The translations under genes and the position numbers were made by a program. From the NCBI GenBank assembly GCA_001598975.1, contig BBXU01000725.1:1-39175 (forward strand): a stretch of 39,175 nucleotides of DNA, read 5' to 3'. How positions within the stretch are numbered: position 1 is the first letter of the stretch; each line of letters starts with the position of its first letter. Below, piece after piece: positions 1-9,000 of the stretch. Below the pieces are notes generated by a model. The model saw nothing but the letters and a program-made list of their open reading frames with translations. It did no database searches and was not told the DNA's origin. The stretch is from Parachlorella kessleri. Lineage: Eukaryota > Chlorophyta > Trebouxiophyceae > Chlorellales > Chlorellaceae.

Positions 1-6
1 CCTCAC

Positions 7-1777
7 CGTGCACTTGCGGCCCTCCTTAGCTACCTCCACCGCCTTCCTGATGGCGCCTGCTGTGGGCCCGGTGGCCAGGCCCAGGGTTCCTGTCACCAGC
101 ACATCGGCGTTCTGCAGGGAGAGGGTGGGGGCAAGGGAGGTGTGTAACGGGGGGGCCAACTGTCGGATAGACGTCTGCCCTGGGGCTGGCTAAGGGTGCC
201 ATCCACCGTCACCGACAACCTACAGAGCAGCAGAACAAGGTCAGGGCACCCACATACCACAGAATGTCTTACCGGCCGGCCAGGGCTGTCGAGCCGGCAC
301 CATGGCACTTCAGCAACAAAAAAGGCAAGTCGCCTGCTGACCTTGTCCAATCCCGCCGGAGCGCCTCTGGGCGTTAGGAGGCAGCCAGCATGCTCGTCCC
401 TCCTTGTTCTTGTTCCTCTCATCGCCTTCTTTGCCGGCGGCCCAGGACCCCCCTTACGCAGCCCCTCCCGTTCCCACCAAGGCCCCCACCCACCTTGACC
501 ACGTCCAGGGGCAGCTTCTCAGGGTCCAGGAAGCAGTCGGCATACTCCTCAGTCCGCCGCTTGCCAAAGCCAGCAAAGGTGCGGTCACCGTCCAGGGAGC
601 GAGTCACCAGGATGTCGCGGGTGGGGCGGTCCTCCTCCAGCTGAATGTGGGAGGTGTCAACCTCCCTGTCTGCAGCACCGAATTGTTTGGGTGTGGGTGT
701 CTGGGTGGGGTGGGTGGGTGGGTGGGGTGGGTGGGGGGAGGGGGGGGCATCTCAGTCTGCAGCACCCAGCTTGCATAATCACAATCATCTAGCATGCAGG
801 CATTCAGATCGGCTGCACCTGACAGGAAGGGTTGAGACAGCAGCGGGGTGGCGTTTACACTCCCCTCCTCATGATGTTTGGGATAAAACGACCTCCAACC
901 ACAAGCATGTCGCAGTGAGCCGTCCGAGTGCCGGTCTTGTCCCTTACTGCAGAGGCATGGGTGGTTGAAAAGGCAGCAAAACCCCACATGGAGCAGCTAG
1001 AGGTGGTAGTCACACATAGAAAGGTGGAGGACACCTGCGCACCTTTGAGCAACTGTATGAAGTCTTTGCCCAGGTCGTCAGCCCCGATGGCCCCCAGGAA
1101 GACACTCTTAATCCCCAGCCGGGATATGCCGGTGGCAACATTCACTGGCGCACCCCCAGGGTGGGGCGTCCTGGCAGCAGTGGCAGCAGGGACATAATCA
1201 TTCCTCAGGACCCCGGTATGTGTGTTGTGCGTGTTATTGCAAACAATGTCCAAGAGATTCTTGGTCACTCTTTACCCATTTCGTGACACTAAACACCCCA
1301 GGCAGGCATCCAAACAAGCATGCCTGGAGACTTAGAAATGTACCTATGATAGTCTGGGAGGAAGCGCGGCTTAGTCTCTGTCTTGACGAGTACAAGTGCA
1401 GCCCTCCAGGCCAACCTCCTTCAGCCCACCCACACACTCACCACGACTTGACATCCTCTTTTTCAACCCCTTTTTGGTCGGCCAAGCAATCTGCACAGCA
1501 CCTCACGCATGACCTTGGGTTTTCCAGCTTCTTGGCAGGCACTTGACTTTCGCCATAACAAACAAGTTGCAAACACGGGCCTTACACTGATAAGCCACTC
1601 ACCATACAGGGCCTCCCCGATCGAGACTGCATAGCGTCCGTGCAAAGCATCGCTTGCCATGTTGGCCTGGCACCGCAAGACTCTCCTGGATCGATAAGAT
1701 GATGCAAGCCTTGTTGGCCGGCAGACCAAGACTCTTGGCGACGACTGGTTGGTATTCCCAGAGAGGGACAGTCGCAT
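7..1777 (-). CDS. Plastid-targeted PfkB-family sugar kinase (fructokinase-like), 5' part
   Basis: Exons in gene order are 1777-1603, 1490-1442, 1170-1043, 669-494 and 111-7. Phases match at every junction, giving 211 codons before the gene leaves the window through a GTGAGG donor at bases 6-1. Residues 1-40 are rich in Ser/Arg and end in RRVLRCQA, typical of a chloroplast transit peptide. The mature part opens with VSIGEALYDCLADQ (51-64), then SWTPHPGGAPVNVATGISRLG (74-94), the first PfkB sugar-binding signature, then GAIGADDLGKDF and a beta-clasp segment with RPTRDILVTRSLDGDRTF. This order matches plant and algal fructokinases, which phosphorylate fructose with ATP, here probably in the plastid. 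The C-terminal catalytic DTxGAGD motif lies beyond the window, so activity cannot be judged; a fructokinase-like protein of the plastid RNA polymerase complex remains possible. It is divergent from the next gene. Confidence 0.93.
689..748. repeat. G-rich GGGT tract, potential G-quadruplex
   Basis: More than four runs of three or more G lie on the plus strand in intron 3 of the minus-strand PfkB gene. On the sense strand this is a C-rich pyrimidine tract directly before the acceptor at 675-670. Quadruplex formation is possible on the template strand. Confidence 0.75.
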
Positions 1778-2156
1778 TCCTTGACACAGAGATCACAGTT
1801 GGCGGCCCCAGTCGGCGCCACAGACACACGTCAGTGAGTGACTTGCTGGGAAGCTGGCATCCGTCGTCCGGCCGCTTTATGATGCGGTAATAACAATTCA
1901 GATTGGTCGCTAAGTAAATCCCTATGGGTCGATGAACGCCATACAGCCCCAAACATTGCGCGCTCTGCGGGGGGATTTACACGCAAGCAAAATCTTACAA
2001 CCTCAGCTTGGGGTTTTCGCCTGGACCGCGTGTTGCCCGACAGAGCGCGGCTCCCCCCTTATTTTGCTGTCGATCGATAGACGAACCTCACAGGCTGGAA
2101 AACTCACAACCTGCCAGGTCGAGCTAAGCAGGGTTGCTCACAGACTAGACTACAAG
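1778..2156. promoter_or_regulatory. Divergent intergenic region between PfkB kinase and secreted repeat protein
   Basis: This 379 bp stretch separates two start codons pointing away from each other, so it should hold both 5' leaders and promoters. I see no convincing TATA box or other named element in it. The assignment as promoter rests on position only. Confidence 0.5.
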
Positions 2157-4447
2157 ATGGCTATTCGGGTGTTCCTGCTACTGGCTGGCCTGGTGCTGGC
2201 GTCCGCTCAGTGCCAAAGTACTTTCTTTGCAGCTCCCAGGCGAGTAACTGCTGCTATGCAAGCGTTTTATGGTTTGGCATGTGCCACATGCCTTCCTTCC
2301 CCTGTCAATGCCGCCTTACAACACAGCTGATCACTTGCTCTGCAATCTTTGGTCACATAGACCACTGGTAGATGTTTGGTGGGAGCCGTTGCTGGTTTGG
2401 TTGTATGATGGGGGCCTCTGACGGGGAAGACGCGTTCGTCCCCTCAAGCGAACTCCTGCCCTTTTCAAACTTTCAAGTCAGGGGTTACATCCTTGCAACC
2501 ACACCCTGGTGGCGATACGCTGCACTGCACCATGCAGGGCAGCCGTCCATGGAGGGCACTAGTATCTTATATCACCCTTTGCCCGTGCGACTGGTGGTGC
2601 AGTGTTGAGCTGTCAGAGGACAAGAAAGCCTACCTAGAGTGGCCTGCGGATCCTGAGCTTGCTGAAGAGATAGCACAGGAGTTCTGCGAGTGAGTCATAA
2701 AGGAGGCATAGCGCAGTGTTGTGTCTAGGGCAGAAATGTTAGTGTTGACAAGATGGTGTGCACTTGGTCAGCAGTCTCTCTATTGATTGACTGATGATTA
2801 ATATGTCAGCGTGTACCGGCGCTTGGGGTCTGCCAGTCCCTGTGTGCTGTGCCAGGCGCTGCTGAGCGAATGGGTCGGCCGCTGCTACCGTCTATAGCAG
2901 GTCCTTGTGGGTGGTACCCAGCCCTTCCAGTCCAGTCCATGCAGTATATATATATATGTCCATGCAGCACCAGGCCAAGAAGGACTGCCGATCTGAGGAC
3001 TTTTTTTAACTGAATTATGGCCTCGAAAAACTTCAAATTGCCTGTCTTGCAGGCTAAACCTGCCCACCGGCGCAGCCTATCCGCCTACAGTCGGCACCTA
3101 CAAGAAGGCATTTGCTGATCTGACTGCCAAGCTGCCCATCACGCAGCTGTCAGACCCCCTGGGATACAACCTGACTGTGTGCGAGGGGGCAGGCTGCAGC
3201 ATCTTTGGGGTGAGGAGAAGCTGCTGCTGGTGCTGCTGCTACCGTGCCTGGAGAGCTGAATGGTACTCTGGACATAGAGTGTGTTGGTTTCACTCGGTTT
3301 CACTCACGTCTTCCTCCTCTCCCCGACTACTGGGACGCCCAGGCGGGGAACGTGGCTGGGAACAACCTGGAAAACTTTGTGGAGGAGAGAGCAGGTTGAC
3401 TGTAAGTACCTTGTACACCTCGCCGACAAAAAGAGGGGTAGGCAAATTGGATGCGCGACAGGAACACTGAGAACATGTCAACTGTTGCATACATGGCGTG
3501 AACTCATGCCGGGGCCTGATATCTATTCTTTGTGTGCAGATCATCGAGTGCGTGCCCAAGGGAGCCGCCCCCTGCCAGCCAGATGGCCAGGGAAACATCG
3601 GCAGGGGCAACACTGGCCAAAACAACATTGGTGGGTCGCTGTTAGGGCAAGTGTAGGGCCGGTTCATCTGGACTCTTGGTTGCGATGCTTCGACAGATGC
3701 AGGTGCAGTGTGGGGGGGATCGTTGCACCACCCATGCAGAGACTGTCTAGATATATAGAGAAGTCGGACAGCATACCGCCGCACATGCCCTGTACAGGCT
3801 TGCTTAAAAGGCAGCCCCTAAACAAGTCAGCTCACAGGCAGCTGCTTGATTGCCTGTAGGCAATGGCAACCAGGGCGCTGGAAATTACGGCAATAACAAT
3901 TCCGGGTCGGGCAATGTGGGCGACCACAATGCTGGCACAGGCAACCTGGGCAACGACAATTCTGGCACAGGTGAATAGTTCCCTGCTGACTTGTGCCTCG
4001 ACCAGTCAGTATAGCCCACACTGTTGGTCAGTCGGCTCTTTGTAAGACCCAGTGCAACAGTGCCCCGATCATGGTCCGCTGGAAGACAGGACCAAAGCAG
4101 TGATGGTGCACTGCCAATGGGCGGTCCTTGGACACATTTCTGGGAAAAGGCCATGCCGGGCTCTTCAGGCTGGTACAAATGCTGGTGCTGTGAATGGCGT
4201 ATATATATATATATATCGTGGCAGGCGTATTGGTTGACTGATTGCCCTTCAGCTGGTGACCACTTGCACTTCCATCAGGAAAGTTCCTGCTTGTTCCCGC
4301 TTGATAGCTCCACTTATGTGTGCAGGGAACATCGGCTCAAAGAACTCAGGGTCTGGCAATGTGTGCAACGACATCTCGGAGAGTGGGATCACGTTTGCAG
4401 CATGCCCACCCGCCAACAGGGGCCCCTATATCCCCGACCTGGAATGA
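2157..4447 (+). CDS. Secreted Gly/Asn decapeptide-repeat protein
   Basis: Proposed exons: 2157-2239, 2603-2689, 3053-3209, 3343-3378, 3540-3630, 3860-3970 and 4326-4447, stop TGA. The phases close to 228 aa. The start is chosen because ATG 2157 opens a clear signal peptide (MAIRVFLLLAGLVLASAQC). A Cys-containing region follows, including YNLTVCEGAGCSIFG. The last exons encode a roughly ten-residue repeat of the form G-N-x-G-x-x-N-x-G-x (for example GNYGNNNSGS, GNVGDHNAGT, GNLGNDNSGT), resembling the NxGxGNxG pentapeptide-type repeats known from mycobacterial PPE proteins. Function is unknown; a cell-wall or surface role is inference. Weak points: intron 1 needs a GC donor (AG|GCGAGT), exon 4 uses a poor donor (TTT|GTGGAG), and an optional 39 bp exon at 2810-2848 also fits the phase. 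The first half is therefore less certain than the repeat half. Confidence 0.6.
2945..2957. repeat. Short (TA)n microsatellite in an intron
   Basis: A run of alternating T and A lies in an intron of the secreted repeat-protein gene. A similar run occurs at 4200-4216 in a later intron of the same gene. Confidence 0.8.
3540..4379 (+). repeat. Gly-Asn decapeptide repeat spread over three exons
   Basis: Exons 3540-3630, 3860-3970 and 4326-4447 carry successive copies of G-N-x-G-x-x-N-x-G-x. The introns between them interrupt a Gly codon after its first base (phase 1), so exon 3860-3970 is a symmetric 1-1 exon of 37 codons. This arrangement permits copy-number change without frame loss. The last copies degenerate (GNVCNDISES). 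Confidence 0.7.
4200..4216. repeat. Short (TA)n microsatellite in an intron
   Basis: Seventeen bases of alternating T and A lie in the last intron of the secreted repeat-protein gene. Confidence 0.8.
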
Positions 4448-5022
4448 AGTCGGGTTGGAATTGGCTCAATCAACAATGAGATATGCCAGTGTGCCTGTAC
4501 CCTGAGGTAGTGAGGTTGGCAAGTGAAGGAATGCTATAGGCAGTAGCAGGGCAGGTATCGCCTTGACATCCTAGTCTTCGGGTTGGTAAACTGCGTGGCA
4601 CAACTTTGCCAAAAGTGGGATAGGTGCAAGTAGTTTTCATAACACAGTATGTGAGGCCCTGGTATTCCCCATTTTTCGGGCTGCCCATTGCGTAGCCCTG
4701 CATTAGGCAGCCTATCAAGTCTTCCTGCTCGCCGCCTGCACCGTGGCACTACTGCCTGACCATCTGTCGTGGCTTACATTCTGGCCAAATTTATTATCGT
4801 GTGTACCCTGACGCCATTACCTAACAAATTAAAAAAAAAAACCGTGCAGCCCCAGCAAGTTCAGCAACAAGCGAGGCCCCATGCGTCGACACATCCATGC
4901 CCCAGCAGCTGTGCAGGCGCAATACCAAACCCCTGCACTCCTGGCCCTCCTGTGTGTCCGAACTTATCTTGGGGGGACCATGCTGGCCGCTTGGTAGCAA
5001 CCGGGACCCTTTGATCTCGCAG

Positions 5023-5315
5023 AGGCCGCAATCAATGCTTTCCCAGCACCCATGTTCGTATTGGCGCCCTCCCCTTTGGTTTGTCTATTGCTGCACCGCC
5101 GTGGAACTGCTCCAGCTTGCAATTGTATATCAATTCCACAGCAGACCAAGCCGATCCCTGGCACCTGGCTGGCCCTGCGGCACCGCAACCTGGCGCATGC
5201 TGCCGCAACGTAGACGACGGGAGGCGCACTAGCGTGCGCCTATCAACTGCAGGACAGTCATGTGCAACGTTTAAGAAAGGCTTGAAACTGAGGCTAAGGG
5301 CTCCCCCCGGCAAGG
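5023..5315 (+). other. Candidate orphan exon, no recognised family
   Basis: A pyrimidine-containing acceptor (ctcgcag) at 5016-5022 is followed by an open frame of about 290 bp. It ends at a good donor (AAGG|GTGAGC at 5316). The peptide has several Cys residues and a possible N-glycosylation site (WNCSS, YINST), suggesting an extracellular protein. I do not recognise a domain and cannot find convincing partner exons, so this may be a gene fragment, a pseudogene or chance. Confidence 0.2.
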
Positions 5316-5928
5316 GTGAGCTGCAGGGAGTTGCAGAAGCAGGTCCTGCTATTCTAGCAACGTACGATTACAGCCCTTACCTCCTTTACGGGTGGCGGGT
5401 TCACTCTTGGCGGCCGACCATAACCCAAGGCATCCCTAATGGGAGGCACTACCAGAGGGAGTGCCAGGCCTGCACACAGAAGGGTCCCAGAACCAGCCTG
5501 ACGTGTCTGCACCAATAGCCCCTGTACCGCTATAACACTGGTTCCAGCATCATCCACTGAAACCAAAGTACCCTGGTGCAAAGCGAGCGTGGCAGCAGTA
5601 GTCCTCCCGGTCGCCACGCACCAATGCCACCCAGCAAAAAGGACCAGCAGATGATTGGCTCCTGGTGGAATAGTAGACGAGTACGTGCGGCTAGGCTCAT
5701 ACTGCTGCTCAGTAGCAGCCTTGCCAACTCTCTACAGCGTACCAAGGGGCAAAGTAACCAAGTTTGCTCGCACCCTTTCTCACTAGAGCCAGGGATCAGT
5801 TGAAAGGGGCCTGGGAAGAATAGGCTGCAATGATCGTACAGCAAGTTGCAACTCCTGCTCCAGGACTTGTGGCGGGAGGGACTATTCGTGGGCGCAATGC
5901 CGAGCGCTGGGCGAAAGGTCTTCCACAA

Positions 5929-5937
5929 TTATAAATC
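5929..5937 (+). promoter_or_regulatory. TATA-box-like element of the SNF2 gene
   Basis: TTATAAATC lies about 25-30 bp upstream of a plausible transcription start and 100 bp upstream of the chosen ATG at 6037. The position fits a TATA box; the call is by sequence only. Confidence 0.5.
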
Positions 5938-5959
5938 TCGACCCCGCCCTCTGGGCAGC

Positions 5960-5998
5960 ATGTCCGTCAAGTTGTGCGACATGTGCAAGAAGGTGTGA
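5960..5998 (+). promoter_or_regulatory. Possible upstream ORF in the SNF2 gene leader
   Basis: ATG at 5960 opens a 12-codon frame (MSVKLCDMCKKV, then TGA at 5996-5998), 38 bp upstream of and out of frame with the main ATG at 6037. It would be translated only if transcription starts upstream of 5960, which the TATA-like element at 5929 makes borderline. Confidence 0.3.
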
Positions 5999-6036
5999 TC
6001 AAGGTGGGCTGCGTTGCTGGCCACAAGGAGTCACCC

Positions 6037-9000
6037 ATGGACCAGTCGAGGCTCACAGATATGCTTGCCAGGCTGCAAGCTATGCGCCAGGGCTCCTACC
6101 AGGGCCCAGAAGCTTGGGAGCCTGCTTCAGGAAGTGTTGTCGTAAACCAGCAGCCTGGCTCCACAGCAGGCGGCTCCTGGCCTGTCCTGAGGCCAGCCCA
6201 GCAGCCTGTGATGCACCCGGTCTCCAATTTGTCAGCACCACCACACACGCTAGGCGGCTCAGCTGAGTTGCAGGCAGCCGCCGCAGGAGTAGCAGCGGAG
6301 CACCACAACCCCGAGCAGCTTCAGGAGCAGGGAGGGAAACCTGATCAAGAAGCTGTTATAGACCTGACCGAGGAGGCAACTGCAAATGCTGGCCAGCGCC
6401 ACGAGGAGTCAGAGTTGGCGCCAGCTCAGCAGCCGCTGGCAACCTCGTTGGACCTTGGACTGCTGCCAGATGCTTCACATGCCCAGCCAGCTATTGAGCA
6501 GCCCTACGCCATCGCAAGAGAATACCAACACCACCACCACCAGCAGCAGCAGCAGCAGCAGCAGGAGGCACAGCCTCAGCAAGGAGAAGGGGCAGCTGCT
6601 GCTGCTGAAGGTGGCACCCCTGGTCAGCCGCGGCTGCAAGGGGCAGGCTCGGAGCTGGATCAGAGCCAGCAGGCAGCGCTGCTAGTTCACGACATACTGC
6701 AGCGTTTCCACGAGGGACAGGCACAGCAGCAGCAGCAGCAGCAGCAAGAACAGCTGGGACCGGAGCAACTGGATGACCGGCAGAGGTGGCAGGTGGAGCA
6801 GATGGGCAGGCTGCAGCATGCGCAGCATTCCTGGGAGCAGCACCATGAGGCGCCACGGAATGACTCTGAGGCTGCATGGTTTGAGCGGCTGCAGCGCCAG
6901 CGCTCGAAGGCGGCTGGGCTCGAAGGCCTGGATACCATGCTAGACAGGTGGCCACTGCAGGCGCAGCAGGGGCAGCAGCATGGCACCACAAGCGAGGGTG
7001 CACTGCAACGTGTCCACCCCATGCTGCAGCCCTCTGCCTTTGCAGCCGGCAGCGGCATTGACTACATCGCAGCCGCGCAGCAGCAGCTGCAGCAGCAGCC
7101 ACGGAGGATTCCTGCCAGCTTTGTCTCCGGCAGGAAGCTTTACCTGCCGACAGGGGAGCAACAGCAGCAGCAGGAGCCACTTAATGACTACCGTCACTTC
7201 CACCGAACCGTTACCACGGGGGACGCCGCACCTCAGCAGCAGCGGCTGCAGAGCCAGATGGGCCGCAGCGGCAGCGGCTATGTGGTGTCGTCCTCCGACG
7301 CTTCGCTGCATGGAGGTGCAGTGCGGTCGGGGTCAGGGGGCCTCTACCAAGTGGGGACCGGCGCTGAGGGGCAGGCGGTCTACTCTGGAGTGTCTGGCGG
7401 GATAAGGGAGGTAGGTGGTGGTGCAGCTGGGGAGCTGTTATTGTTTTCTCCACAGCAGGCGGTCACCTGACATGGCCTGGATGTCTCGGATGGGCCAAAG
7501 ATGGCTTAACTACCAGCCAGGCTGTGTGCTGCCAAAATAAGCAGAAGTCAGCTGTGCCCTCTTGGAGGACGCCAGAGGCAGCCTTGCAATGAATGAGAGA
7601 CTTCTACCTTTGATCGATGTTTTCATGTCTGCGGGTGTGTCTGCTGCTGTAAGCAGCGCTGGGGAGGTTAATCAGGCTTCGTGATGAGCTGTACTGCAGC
7701 CTCAGTACCAAGGGGTTGATCCTTTCAAGGCAGCCTTAGGCTGAATGTATCATCCCTGATCCCTGCAGACTCTGTGACCCGTGCAGGGAACCCGCCGGAT
7801 ACCGCCATCGTTCACCAGCCCCCACTATGGGGCTCTGCTGGGCTCTGGCGCCGCGACTGCGGACCTCATGAAGGCCCACAGGGCTGCAGCCGGCGTCGGC
7901 GGCGCTGCTACCAGCCCCTCCGGGGGCCCTGTGGGCCCCACTGAGAGCCGTGGCCTGGGCAGGCGCCTAGCCAACAGCCTTGGAGGCATGGCATCCATGG
8001 CTGGCAGTGCCGTGGCAAACGCGGTGGCTTCAGCGGGGGATGCGGCTTACTATGTTGCGGCGGTCGCGGCAGCAGCCAGCGGGGGCCCAGGAGCGCTCAG
8101 GCCGTCGGTCACAGCAGGAGGCCTGCCTGTGATCAGCACGTTCCCCGTGCCCGCACCTGCTGTGTCCAGCGCTGACGTGAAAGCAGCGCTCAAAGCGGCG
8201 ATGGATGGTTTGGAGACCACTGGTATCAAGGATGAGATGGAAGCAGCTGAGGTGAGTTATGCCTGAACTGCAGGAGCCAGGTTTGGCGGCGATGCTCAAA
8301 TTTGCGGGCTGCTCTCTTAAGCCTGGTCAAGCGGGGTACTTCATATGCTCACAGCTTCGCATCAGCCAAGGTGTCAGGTGGCTCTTCAAAAGCAAGTGTG
8401 GGGGATGCATTGGTAAGGAGAGTATGGTGCGCAATGTACACTGCATGGTTCATCTCATGGTCCTGTCAGCAGCCCTGCGCATTTCGCTCGGGCACCAGGC
8501 CCGTGCATAATGCTTTCCGTCGGATGCAAGGCACCCTGCTGGTACTGCTCATGCGGCACACGCTGCTGGGTGAGCAACTTCGTTTCTCAACCATCAAAGC
8601 CACGTAGCTAGCTACCTATGGCATGTAGGGCACGCTGCTGGTCCCCCTCATGCGACACCAGAAGCTGGCACTGGCTTGGATGACTAAGCGGGAGAGCGGG
8701 TACTCGCAGCCCATAGGCGGCATCCTGGCAGATGACCAGGGCCTGGGCAAGACGGTGTGTGGGTTGACTGCGGTGCAAGTTGCGTGGTTTGTCAAGCTCG
8801 TGCTGCACAGCTGGTGGGCTGTTGGGTGCCTTCCGGACTTGGTGTTGCGGCTGGCTTACTAGAACCCGGCCCTTGCAGGGGTTTGGCTGTGTGCGTTGTG
8901 GTGCCCCGCCTGCTCCAGCCAGGGGGGGGACACAGGGCTGCGCGCCCGAAAGGGCCTAAGCTCGATTCTTTATCCAATGCAGGGCGAACAAATTTGGTTG

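Larger units (their letters stand above)
4448..5959. other. Mostly unassigned intergenic stretch
   Basis: This 1.5 kb holds the 3' flank of the secreted repeat-protein gene and the promoter of the SNF2 gene. It contains a run of ten A at about 4832-4841. Several open frames on both strands lack recognisable domains. Only 5023-5315 looks exon-like and is listed separately. I see no RNA gene or mobile element. Confidence 0.5.

Noticed and set aside
2810..2848. Possible 13-codon cassette exon in the secreted repeat-protein gene
   Set aside because: Phase fits and the acceptor is acceptable, but the donor (CT|GTGCCA) is weak; left out of the main model and only noted.
5530..5928. 132-codon minus-strand open frame upstream of the SNF2 gene
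   Set aside because: No recognisable domain or convincing codon pattern, and it covers the SNF2 promoter region.
6491..7180. 229-codon open frame on the minus strand opposite SNF2 exon 1
   Set aside because: It is the antisense of CAG/GCA-rich coding sequence, giving poly-Ala/Leu; no domain is present and the sense frame is clearly part of the SNF2 gene.
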